From Deferribacterales bacterium (GTDB taxonomy: Bacteria; Chrysiogenota; Deferribacteres; Deferribacterales; JAISNW01), in NCBI GenBank assembly GCA_025997275.1, contig BNUJ01000097.1, forward strand, positions 1 to 5,294: a stretch of 5,294 nt of DNA, read 5' to 3'. A program made the translations under genes and the position numbers. Of this stretch, positions 1 to 5,294 are shown one piece after another (within the stretch, counting starts at the first letter, position 1; the number at the start of each line of letters is the position of its first letter). Below the pieces are notes generated by a model. It did no database searches and was not told the DNA's origin. It saw nothing but the letters and a program-made list of their open reading frames with translations.

Positions 1-123
1 CATATAGCAAATGGAGAACCATTCCTTAAGAGCCGCCTTGCGCCGTTTATGCCGTCAACCTCAGCACCTTCTATATCAAACTTTATAAAAGCCCTATCCT
101 CGGTCACAATCTCGTCTAAGCTA
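1..123. repeat. Left arm of a perfect 123-bp inverted repeat
   Basis: Bases 1-123 are the exact reverse complement of 337-459, so position i pairs with position 460-i. I compared the arms base by base and found no mismatch. The match ends at 123/337, since 124 and 336 are both A. The outer end is cut by the window edge, so the full length is unknown. The arm encodes, on the minus strand, 40 codons of an FkbM methyltransferase domain. It lacks the features of an IS end: there is no transposase and it is protein-coding. A fold-back junction or inverted duplication explains it better. Confidence 0.95.
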
Positions 124-335
124 ATACACTCCAGCTGCACATTGCCCTCATCTGATACACGTGAACCTTGATTCACAGTTTGCTCAAAGTGAACTACCTT
201 CCGCCTATCAGAAATGCCCAATTGTAAAAATTCCACCCCTGAAATACCCATTAGCTTCTCTTTAGACCTTGCTATGTTATAAGAATTAGGTTCAAAGTAG
301 TAACACTTCTTATATGCTCCGTTGCTGAAGTTGAT
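1..335 (-). pseudogene. FkbM-family methyltransferase, middle fragment, open at both ends
   Basis: The minus strand from 335 down to 1 reads 111 codons plus 2 bases without a stop and looks like the middle of an FkbM (Methyltransf_21) SAM-dependent methyltransferase domain. Visible family features are a FEPN motif near fragment residue 14 (the acidic position after the strand-2 region, which typically contacts SAM), a CISLDEIV segment near residues 70-77, and FIKFDIEGAE near residues 83-92. Family members usually O-methylate sugars or other small molecules and often sit in polysaccharide or secondary-metabolite loci; the substrate here cannot be told. There is no start codon: upstream of residue 1 the frame enters the antisense of the right repeat arm and meets a stop at 374-372. 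The last 40 codons are duplicated in the plus-strand fragment. The gene is broken by the fold-back, or the junction is an artefact. Confidence 0.75.
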
Positions 336-336
336 A

Positions 337-459
337 TAGCTTAGACGAGATTGTGACCGAGGATAGGGCTTTTATAAAGTTTGATATAGAAGGTGCTGAG
401 GTTGACGGCATAAACGGCGCAAGGCGGCTCTTAAGGAATGGTTCTCCATTTGCTATATG
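337..459. repeat. Right arm of the 123-bp inverted repeat
   Basis: This is the exact reverse complement of 1-123, separated from it by a 213-bp centre (124-336). Here the FkbM codons read on the plus strand and run on without interruption past 459 to a natural stop at 590-592. This arm is therefore joined to the authentic 3' part of the gene, whereas the left arm runs off the window. Just inside the boundary, an in-frame TGA at 332-334 closes the plus frame, which places the breakpoint at about 335-337. Confidence 0.95.
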
Positions 460-592
460 TGTCTATCATAAACCTAGCGACTTCTGGCAAATTCCTCAGC
501 TTATATTGAGCATAAACCCGAACTATAGGCTATATTTAAGACACCATACGGACTATGTTAGCGAGACTGTTCTATACGGGGTAGCCCGCTGA
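338..592 (+). pseudogene. FkbM-family methyltransferase, C-terminal fragment with natural stop
   Basis: This is 84 codons ending in TGA at 590-592. The first 40 codons (SLDEIV through SPFAI) are identical to the end of the minus-strand fragment. The remaining 44 contain the typical C-terminus of the family: a VYHKP motif, an IP-containing helix, a YRLYLRHH segment and an ETVLYG ending. A GTG at 353 could be read as a start, but translation there would begin mid-domain, after the SAM-binding half, and has no Shine-Dalgarno, so I treat this as a fragment. Joining the unique part of the minus fragment (71 residues) to this one gives about 155 continuous residues of one FkbM domain. The N-terminus with the glycine-rich SAM loop is not in the window. 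Confidence 0.75.
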
Positions 593-597
593 TTTTT
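577..597 (+). terminator. Weak candidate intrinsic terminator after the FkbM fragment
   Basis: A 4-bp all-GC stem (CGGG 577-580 with CCCG 585-588, loop GTAG) overlaps the stop codon and is followed, after a 4-nt gap, by five T residues (593-597). The stem is shorter than most working terminators, so this is only a candidate. A terminator would be sensible here because the next gene has its own promoter. Confidence 0.22.
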
Positions 598-731
598 CGT
601 TGCCAGTGCATTGATTACTAATTGGCAACCTCATACCAGAGTGCCTCCATCTGTCCCACTTTAGCAGTTATAAGTTACGAAGTAAACGTGAATTGCAACA
701 ACTGCAGAAAACACCCCCTAATTCCCCCACC

Positions 732-760
732 TTGACAAATCTTTTTTATTCGTCTATAGT
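732..760 (+). promoter_or_regulatory. Strong sigma-70-type promoter for the DUF177-rpmF-plsX-fab operon
   Basis: A perfect -35 hexamer TTGACA (732-737) is separated by exactly 17 bp from a -10 hexamer TATAGT (755-760), one base from consensus. The spacer is AT-rich with a T-run. Counting the -10 as -12 to -7 puts +1 at 767, which is the G of the GTG start of the next gene. No recognisable FapR- or FabT-type palindrome overlaps it. It is the only strong promoter I found upstream of the cluster. Confidence 0.75.
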
Positions 761-766
761 CCTATT

Positions 767-1288
767 GTGGTTATCATCTATAAAGATATAGTTGACAAGC
801 TAGCAGAGCTTGGGGCACTAGATGTGTCTGTTGCACTTGCATTTGATGACGAGCTTGGGCGTGTGGAAATTACTCGCTTTGACGGGCAGTTTATGAAGAT
901 AGACGATGATGGTGAAAATGGTTACTACCTGACAGGCGAAATGGAATGTCGGCTAGACACGCTCTGCGACAGATGTGGTGAGCCAGCTAAGGTTCTGTTT
1001 AATGTATCTGTCAATATGCCTATAGAGCCTAGCGGTATGCCTGTGGGTGGTAGTGATAGTGAGGTTAGCGATTCAGAGGGGGATATATTTTATTCTGGTG
1101 CCGAATCGCTTGATATAGACGAATTGCTTAGACAGGAGGTTTTGTTGAACCTGCCTGTCAAGAGGCTTTGCAGTGAGAACTGCAGAAATACTGTCCTTGA
1201 TGAAATTGTGGCTAAAGGAGCTGGCGATGGCTGGCATAGTGGCTTGTCCACACTAAAAGACGTATTAGGGTTGAAGCAGGCAAAATAA
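767..1288 (+). CDS. yceD: DUF177/YceD-family protein (large ribosomal RNA accumulation-type)
   Basis: This 173-residue protein matches the DUF177 (YceD) family in size, in its position directly before rpmF, and in layout. It has an N-terminal strand-rich region, a cysteine motif C61-x5-C67-x2-C70 (CDRCGEP), an acidic low-complexity linker around residues 95-106, and a C-terminal segment ending in LPVKRLCSENC (C135, C139). YceD homologues are linked to accumulation of 23S rRNA and 50S assembly; the biochemical role is not settled. Most family members continue with a further CPxCG and C-x-C tail after the LCSxxC motif. Here no cysteine follows C139, so the metal-site-like cluster is reduced. 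The GTG at 767 is the first possible start after an in-frame TAA at 719-721. It has no Shine-Dalgarno and coincides with the predicted transcription start. A later GTG at 824 has only a weak G-run ahead and would remove the usual N-terminal segment. Confidence 0.8.
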   Translation: MVIIYKDIVDKLAELGALDVSVALAFDDELGRVEITRFDGQFMKIDDDGENGYYLTGEMECRLDTLCDRCGEPAKVLFNVSVNMPIEPSGMPVGGSDSEVSDSEGDIFYSGAESLDIDELLRQEVLLNLPVKRLCSENCRNTVLDEIVAKGAGDGWHSGLSTLKDVLGLKQAK

Positions 1289-1299
1289 TGTGCTATGAT
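1271..1299 (+). promoter_or_regulatory. Candidate internal promoter ahead of rpmF
   Basis: TTGAAG (1271-1276) and TATGAT (1294-1299) are spaced by 17 bp, and the -10 has an extended TG at 1291-1292. The site straddles the 3' end of the DUF177 gene and predicts a transcript starting near 1306, giving rpmF a leader of about 35 nt that contains its ribosome binding site. In E. coli rpmF also has promoter activity from within yceD. This would let L32 and the fab genes be transcribed separately from the first gene. Confidence 0.4.
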
Positions 1300-1340
1300 A
1301 CCAAATTCTAGCGTGAATGTTTAACATTTAGGAGACGAAA

Positions 1341-1523
1341 ATGGGTAATCCAAAGACTAAAACGACCGAATCTAAACAGGGGCATCGTCGTAGCCATCAT
1401 CACCCGCAAGGGCTTAGTAGCGGGAAATGTCCTAATTGCGGCGAGGTAAAGCTGGCGCATACAGTATGTCCTAATTGCGGACATTACGCTGGCAAAGAAG
1501 TGATGAGGAAAGCTGAGCTGTAA
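1341..1523 (+). CDS. rpmF: 50S ribosomal protein L32 (bL32), zinc-binding form
   Basis: This 60-residue basic protein is a structural component of the large ribosomal subunit. The N-terminus has the family start (MGNPK, usually M-A-x-P-K) and a GHRRSH segment equivalent to the conserved R-R-S/A-H; here it runs into three consecutive histidines (H19-H21). The zinc knuckle is complete: CPNCG at C30/C33 and again at C43/C46, so this is the C+ paralogue type. Both CPNCG copies are written with the same 14 bases (1428-1441 and 1467-1480). The start is well defined: TAGGAG at 1329-1334 lies 6 nt before ATG. The gene follows the DUF177 gene by 52 nt and ends 4 nt before plsX, the usual order in many bacteria. 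Confidence 0.96.
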   Translation: MGNPKTKTTESKQGHRRSHHHPQGLSSGKCPNCGEVKLAHTVCPNCGHYAGKEVMRKAEL

Positions 1524-1527
1524 GGTT

Positions 1528-2553
1528 ATGGTAACCATCACAATAGATGCGATGGGTGGCGATAATGCGCCTGATGCCATCGTGGAAGGTGCAGTCAGGG
1601 CTATTAAAGAATACCGCAATATCAGCGTGCTCTTAATAGGGCGTGAGGATGTTGTCGCTGGCTCGTTAGCTAAATTTCTACCATCGGGCGACCCTCGTAT
1701 CACTATCAGACATGCTGAACAGGTTGTTGCTATGGACGACATACCTTCGCAAATAGTTCGCGGTAAACGTGATTCGTCTATACACGTCGGGCTGAGGTTG
1801 GTGAAAGAGGGGGAAGCGCAGGCATTTTATAGCGCGGGCAATACGGGTGCTGTTATGGCAACCGCGCTTGTGACATTGCGCCAGTTAGAGGGGATAGACC
1901 GTCCCGCCATAGCAACGGTGCTTCCTAGCATGTCGGGCTATTCTGTGATGACAGATGTTGGGGCAAATGTTGATTCTAAAGAAAATCACTACCTGCACTA
2001 CGCTATAATGGGTTCTGCTTACGCTAAGAAGATACTAAAACTTGATGCTCCGAAGGTGGGACTGCTCAGCATAGGTGAAGAAGATGTCAAAGGCAACGAA
2101 ACTACAAAGCATGTCTTTACAATGTTAAAGGAGTGTGAGGCACTTAACTTTATAGGCAATGTAGAGGCAAAAGAGATATACAAGGGCAAGGCGGATGTAA
2201 TCGTTTGCGATGGCTTTGTTGGCAACATCGCCTTGAAGTCTAGCGAGGCTGTGGCCAGTTTTATAAACAAGCTCTTAAAAGATGAGATTAAGGGTAGCGT
2301 ATTAAATATGATTGGCGCGCTATTTATGATGGGCGGGCTGAAACGCTTTAAGAAACGGGTTGATTATGAAGAATACGGCGGTGCGCCACTATTAGGGCTG
2401 AATGGTGTGTGTATCATAGGGCATGGTAGCTCCAGTGCTATGGCAGCTAAAAATGCTATTCGTGTGGCAAAAGAGATGGTTGAAACTGGCATGAATGCAG
2501 CTATAAAGGAAGATGTAAAAAATTCATTTGCTCTACTGAGAGGTGAGGCTTGA
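1528..2553 (+). CDS. plsX: Phosphate acyltransferase PlsX (acyl-ACP:phosphate transacylase)
   Basis: PlsX converts acyl-ACP and inorganic phosphate to acyl-phosphate, the donor used by PlsY for lysophosphatidate synthesis. It is a soluble, membrane-associated enzyme. The 341 residues match the family length (about 330-345). Signature blocks appear in order: DAMGGDNAP at 7-15, the IVRGKRDSS region at about 76-84, YSAGNTGAVMA at about 101-111, DVGANVDSK, GLLSIGEEDVKGNE, a GNVEAKEI...ADVIVCDGFVGN block, and a C-terminal YGGAPLLGLNG...GHGSS block. I see no truncation or missing block. ATG 1528 puts the DAMGGD motif at the usual distance from the N-terminus. Only a weak AAGG, overlapping the rpmF stop, precedes it, so translation is probably coupled to rpmF across the 4-nt gap. 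The end overlaps fabH by 4 nt. There is no fapR gene between rpmF and plsX, unlike Bacillus. Confidence 0.97.
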   Translation: MVTITIDAMGGDNAPDAIVEGAVRAIKEYRNISVLLIGREDVVAGSLAKFLPSGDPRITIRHAEQVVAMDDIPSQIVRGKRDSSIHVGLRLVKEGEAQAFYSAGNTGAVMATALVTLRQLEGIDRPAIATVLPSMSGYSVMTDVGANVDSKENHYLHYAIMGSAYAKKILKLDAPKVGLLSIGEEDVKGNETTKHVFTMLKECEALNFIGNVEAKEIYKGKADVIVCDGFVGNIALKSSEAVASFINKLLKDEIKGSVLNMIGALFMMGGLKRFKKRVDYEEYGGAPLLGLNGVCIIGHGSSSAMAAKNAIRVAKEMVETGMNAAIKEDVKNSFALLRGEA

Positions 2554-3533
2554 CGTACGCACGAATAATTGGTACTGGTTCATATTTCCCTGAGGGGTTA
2601 TTGACTAATGCAGATTTAGAAAAGATGGTTGATACCACCGACGAGTGGATAACGTCTCGCACGGGCATCAGAGTGCGTCACGTAGCTGCTAAGGATGAGA
2701 TGACTAGCGACCTAGCATACAGGGCTAGCAAGAATGCTATTGAAATGGCGGGCATCAAAGCGGACGAGATAGATGGAATAATATTTCCAACTGTCACCCC
2801 AGACCAATGTTTTCCGTCTTGTGCCGATGTTTTGCAAAACAAGCTTGGCTTTGCAGGTAGTTTTGCTTTTGATTTGAATGCGACCTGTTCGGGGTTTGTG
2901 TATTCGCTATCACTTGCGGATGCGCTTATTAAATCGGGTAGATTTAAGACTATACTTATAGCCGCAGCTGAGCGGCTAACGACTATCACAGACTACACAG
3001 ATAGGAACTCTTGTATATTATTCGGTGATGGCGCTGGTTCTGTAATAGTGCGTGCAGATAACACGCCCGGCATTCGCAGTTTTGATATGGGGGCGGACGG
3101 TTCTGGCGGCGATGTTATGTATATGAAAGGTATGGGGTCTGCGGAGCTTGTTAGGCAGCAACATGGTGAATCTGATGGCAATAGTTTTATCGCTATGAAG
3201 GGCAACGAGGTATTTAAGCGTGCTGTGCCCATGATGGCGGATTCTGGGGTTAAGGCATTATCGCGTAGTGGGCTTACGGGGCTTGAAGATATTGACTGGG
3301 TATTGCCTCATCAGGCGAACTACCGCATCATAAAGGCGGTGTCTGAGCGGTTGAACGTAGATATGGACAAGATGCTTGTGAATATTGAAACGCATGGCAA
3401 TGTATCAGCTGCAACCATACCTGCACTGTTAGATGAAAATATTCGCAACGGCAAGATTAAACCGTGTGATAATTTGCTCTTGTGTGCGTTCGGCGGTGGC
3501 TGGACGTGGGGTGCATCGGTGTTGAGCCTCTAA
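2550..3533 (+). CDS. fabH: 3-oxoacyl-ACP synthase III (FabH)
   Basis: FabH condenses an acyl-CoA primer, typically acetyl-CoA or a short branched acyl-CoA, with malonyl-ACP and so starts type II fatty-acid chains. At 327 residues it is the normal length. The thiolase-fold catalytic triad is intact: C113 in NATCSGF, H254 in LPHQAN, and N284 in HGNVSAA. W33 and R37 in DEWITSRTGI match the CoA-adenine contacts of E. coli FabH, and the C-terminal FGGG loop is present. Primer preference (straight or branched) cannot be judged from the sequence. The start is TTG at 2550, overlapping the plsX stop in a TTGA arrangement, with a purine-rich GAGAGGTGAGG ribosome site at about 2537-2547. The next in-frame ATG is M26, inside the conserved N-terminal block, so TTG is well supported. 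Overlap with plsX implies translational coupling. Confidence 0.97.
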   Translation: MTYARIIGTGSYFPEGLLTNADLEKMVDTTDEWITSRTGIRVRHVAAKDEMTSDLAYRASKNAIEMAGIKADEIDGIIFPTVTPDQCFPSCADVLQNKLGFAGSFAFDLNATCSGFVYSLSLADALIKSGRFKTILIAAAERLTTITDYTDRNSCILFGDGAGSVIVRADNTPGIRSFDMGADGSGGDVMYMKGMGSAELVRQQHGESDGNSFIAMKGNEVFKRAVPMMADSGVKALSRSGLTGLEDIDWVLPHQANYRIIKAVSERLNVDMDKMLVNIETHGNVSAATIPALLDENIRNGKIKPCDNLLLCAFGGGWTWGASVLSL

Positions 3534-3562
3534 TAATTTAAGCTAAAATTGGAGATGTTTAT

Positions 3563-4480
3563 ATGGGTTTGAAGGCTGTAGTATTTCCTGGTCAAGGCTC
3601 TCAAAGTGTCGGTATGGGGTGCGACCTGTTAGAGACAGCTAGTGGCAAGTATTTTAAGGAGGCTGATGCAACGCTTGGCTACTCAATAAGCGATATAATG
3701 TTTAATGGGGGCGATGAAAAACTACGCCTCACTGAGAACACGCAGCCAGCGTTGTTGCTACATAGTGTTGCTCTGTGGAAACTATTAGAAGCGAAGTTCA
3801 AACCAGACTATTTTGCTGGGCACTCGTTGGGGGAATACTCTGCGCTGGTGGCTGCTGGCGGGCTTGAATTTATGGATGCTGTGAAAGCAGTCCACAAGCG
3901 AGGTTCGTTTATGCAATCTGCCGTGCCTGTGGGTGTTGGCGCAATGATGGCGGTGCTCGGCTCTAAGGACGAAGATGTGATTGCTGTCTGTAAGGAGGTA
4001 TCTCGTCCCGATAGTATTGTTGAGCCTGCTAACTTTAATTCTGATGGGCAAGTTGTTGTAGCGGGGCATATTGCAGCATTGCAGCGGTTTGAGTTGGCGA
4101 TGAAAGCAAATGGGGCGAAGCGTGTGGTGTCTCTGCCAGTGAGTGCTCCATTCCATTGTTCGCTGATGAAACCTGCACAGGCTAGTATGGCTGACTATCT
4201 TACGACTATTGAAATCAAGCAGCTGACTACATCGGTGATAAACAATGTGGATGCGGCGGTGGAAGATGAGCCTAGTGTGGTATATGACGCACTGGTTAGG
4301 CAAATGAGTGGGGCGGTGAAGTGGAGTCAAAGTGTGAGAAAACTAATTAGTTTAGGAGTGACAACGTTTGTAGAAGTGGGCGCGGGTGCGGTTTTAACTG
4401 GGTTGATAAGAAAGATTGACAAAGGTGTGGAATGTGTTAATATATCAAAACTCGGTGATTTAGAGAAAATATTAAGATAG
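3563..4480 (+). CDS. fabD: Malonyl-CoA:ACP transacylase (FabD)
   Basis: FabD transfers malonyl from malonyl-CoA to ACP, supplying the extender unit used by FabH and the elongating synthases. The 305 residues match the family (about 305-315). Active-site features are all present: FPGQGSQ with Q11 (oxyanion hole), the nucleophile S88 in GHSLGEYSAL, R113 in the KRGSFMQ helix (binds the malonyl carboxylate), N157 in ANFNSDGQ, and H198 in VSAPFHCSLM. The family C-terminus VEVGAGAVLTGLIRKI is present. ATG 3563 has GGAG at 3551-3554, 8 nt upstream. An ATG at 3555 is out of frame and quickly useless. The gene follows fabH by 29 nt and precedes fabG by 18 nt, as part of one transcription unit. Confidence 0.97.
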   Translation: MGLKAVVFPGQGSQSVGMGCDLLETASGKYFKEADATLGYSISDIMFNGGDEKLRLTENTQPALLLHSVALWKLLEAKFKPDYFAGHSLGEYSALVAAGGLEFMDAVKAVHKRGSFMQSAVPVGVGAMMAVLGSKDEDVIAVCKEVSRPDSIVEPANFNSDGQVVVAGHIAALQRFELAMKANGAKRVVSLPVSAPFHCSLMKPAQASMADYLTTIEIKQLTTSVINNVDAAVEDEPSVVYDALVRQMSGAVKWSQSVRKLISLGVTTFVEVGAGAVLTGLIRKIDKGVECVNISKLGDLEKILR

Positions 4481-4498
4481 ATGATAGGGTAATAGATT

Positions 4499-5245
4499 AT
4501 GAGAGATTTAGAAAATAAAGTGGCGTTAGTGACAGGTGCTTCTCGCGGAATAGGGCGTGCCGTTGCGTTGAGGCTTGCATCAGCTGGGGCATTGGTTGCT
4601 GTGAATTATGCTAGTTCAGCGGCTGGTGCTGAGGAGGTTGTGGCGCAGATAAAAGCTGCTGGTGGCAATGGCATGGCTGTAAAGGCTGAGGTGGGCAAAT
4701 CCAGCGAGGTTGCCGCAATGTTTGAGCTGGTGAGTAAAGAGCTTGGGGCGGTTGATATACTTGTGAATAATGCGGGCATTACTAAAGACACGTTGCTTAT
4801 TAGAATGAAAGATGAAGATTTTGATAAAGTTATAGAGACCAATTTGAGAGGGGCGTTTCTCTGTGCTAAGCAGGCTATAATGCCTATGATGAAGAAAGGT
4901 TATGGGAAGATTATCAATATGTCTAGTGTTGTGGGTTTTTCTGGTAATGCGGGGCAGCTCAATTATGTTGCATCTAAGGCGGGCATTCATGGTATTACTA
5001 AAGCCTTAGCCACTGAATATGGGGCAAAGGGGATACGGGCGAACTCTATAGCTCCGGGCTTTATCAAAACTGATATGACAGACAAGTTGTCTGATAGTGT
5101 GAGAACGGCACTTGTTGATAAGACGCTGTTGAAGTCGCTTGGCAGTGTGGATGATATAGCGAATGCGGTTTATTTCTTGGCATCACCCTTGTCAGACTAT
5201 ATAACTGGTCAGGTTATACATGTCAATGGCGGGATGTATTTATAA
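4499..5245 (+). CDS. fabG: 3-oxoacyl-ACP reductase (FabG)
   Basis: FabG is the NADPH-dependent reductase that turns 3-ketoacyl-ACP into 3-hydroxyacyl-ACP in each elongation round. At 248 residues it is a classical short-chain dehydrogenase. Features are the cofactor loop TGASRGIG (12-19), NNAG (90-93), catalytic N115, S143, Y156 and K160 (YxxxK), the PGF..TDMT segment typical of FabG, and a C-terminus YITGQVIHVNGGMYL nearly identical in pattern to E. coli FabG. Two changes from the common pattern are visible. The residue that is usually Asp after strand 3 is Glu (E64), and the E. coli ACP-docking Arg129 position is Gly134, although K132/K133 and K177 (matching Arg172) keep the positive surface. 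The start ATG 4499 has only a weak AGGG at 4486-4489. Its place between fabD and a probable acpP separates it from the many other SDR enzymes. Confidence 0.95.
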   Translation: MRDLENKVALVTGASRGIGRAVALRLASAGALVAVNYASSAAGAEEVVAQIKAAGGNGMAVKAEVGKSSEVAAMFELVSKELGAVDILVNNAGITKDTLLIRMKDEDFDKVIETNLRGAFLCAKQAIMPMMKKGYGKIINMSSVVGFSGNAGQLNYVASKAGIHGITKALATEYGAKGIRANSIAPGFIKTDMTDKLSDSVRTALVDKTLLKSLGSVDDIANAVYFLASPLSDYITGQVIHVNGGMYL

Positions 5246-5267
5246 AAAGGGAACAGGAGGCAGAGAC

Positions 5268-5294
5268 ATGGCTGATAAGCAAGCAGAGGTAGTC
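5268..5294 (+). CDS. acpP: Start of a gene, probably acyl carrier protein (partial)
   Basis: Nine codons (MADKQAEVV) are visible before the window ends. A perfect AGGAGG at 5255-5260 lies 7 nt before the ATG, the strongest ribosome site in the window, as expected for a highly expressed protein such as ACP. The gene begins 22 nt after the fabG stop, and fabD-fabG-acpP is a very common order. The residues themselves are too few to prove the family; ACPs often begin with a short acidic and lysine-rich helix like this one. A fabF start is the main alternative. Confidence 0.6.

Noticed and set aside
1..459. Inverted repeats as insertion-sequence ends
   Set aside because: The arms encode FkbM protein, the centre is only 213 bp of the same gene, and there is no transposase or target duplication visible.
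599..629. Hairpin GTTGCCA/TGGCAAC with a 17-nt loop as a terminator
   Set aside because: The stem is 7 bp with a long loop and no T-run follows it; mispaired alternatives are equally likely, so it does not support a terminator call.
664..705. Inverted repeat GCAGTT/AACTGC
   Set aside because: Six-base arms 30 nt apart are expected by chance at this length.
612..760. FapR- or FabT-like operator near the operon promoter
   Set aside because: A stretch reading ATTACTAAT near 615 resembles half of a FapR site, but there is no matching half at the right spacing and it is over 100 bp from the -35. No convincing palindrome overlaps the promoter.
1308..1742. Antisense open frame across rpmF and plsX
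   Set aside because: It covers two certain genes on the other strand and its translation has no family features.
3785..4330. Long antisense open frame (181 codons) within fabD
   Set aside because: It lies opposite a complete FabD with all catalytic residues, its translation shows no recognisable domain and it has no ribosome site. It is a frame shadow.
4616..4990. Antisense open frames inside fabG
   Set aside because: They are shadows of the conserved SDR coding sequence with no independent support.

Overview
The window is bacterial. It carries, all on the plus strand, a conserved fatty-acid and phospholipid synthesis cluster: DUF177/YceD protein, rpmF (L32), plsX, fabH, fabD, fabG, then the first codons of what is probably acpP. 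By eye the base composition is moderate, in the mid-40s % GC. Starts vary (ATG, GTG, TTG), and rpmF and the gene after fabG have good Shine-Dalgarno sites. The phylum cannot be fixed from this sequence. A zinc-type L32, the absence of fapR between rpmF and plsX, and an apparently leaderless first gene would fit a Chloroflexota-like or other non-model bacterium, but this is a weak inference.

Region 1-592 is anomalous. It holds two overlapping fragments of one FkbM-family methyltransferase gene facing opposite ways. The codons they share form a perfect 123-bp inverted repeat (1-123 against 337-459) around a 213-bp centre. The minus-strand fragment supplies the middle of the domain and the plus-strand fragment supplies the shared part plus the true C-terminus. 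Neither has a start. This looks like a fold-back junction, either an amplification or assembly chimera at a contig edge or a real inverted duplication.

Region 593-766 is intergenic and contains a near-consensus sigma-70-type promoter (TTGACA, 17-bp spacer, TATAGT). Its predicted start point falls on the GTG start of the DUF177 gene, so the operon mRNA may be leaderless. A second promoter-like site with an extended -10 lies across the end of the DUF177 gene, ahead of rpmF.

Region 767-5294 is the operon. Gaps are short (4-52 nt), and plsX and fabH overlap by 4 nt. PlsX makes acyl-phosphate from acyl-ACP for phospholipid synthesis. FabD makes malonyl-ACP, FabH starts chains from acyl-CoA and malonyl-ACP, FabG reduces the 3-ketoacyl-ACP, and ACP carries the chain. 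L32 and the DUF177 protein are the usual ribosomal companions of this cluster. All catalytic residues I checked in FabH, FabD and FabG are present. I see no new multi-gene system. The points worth a second look are the fold-back FkbM locus, the leaderless start and the shortened cysteine set of the DUF177 protein.
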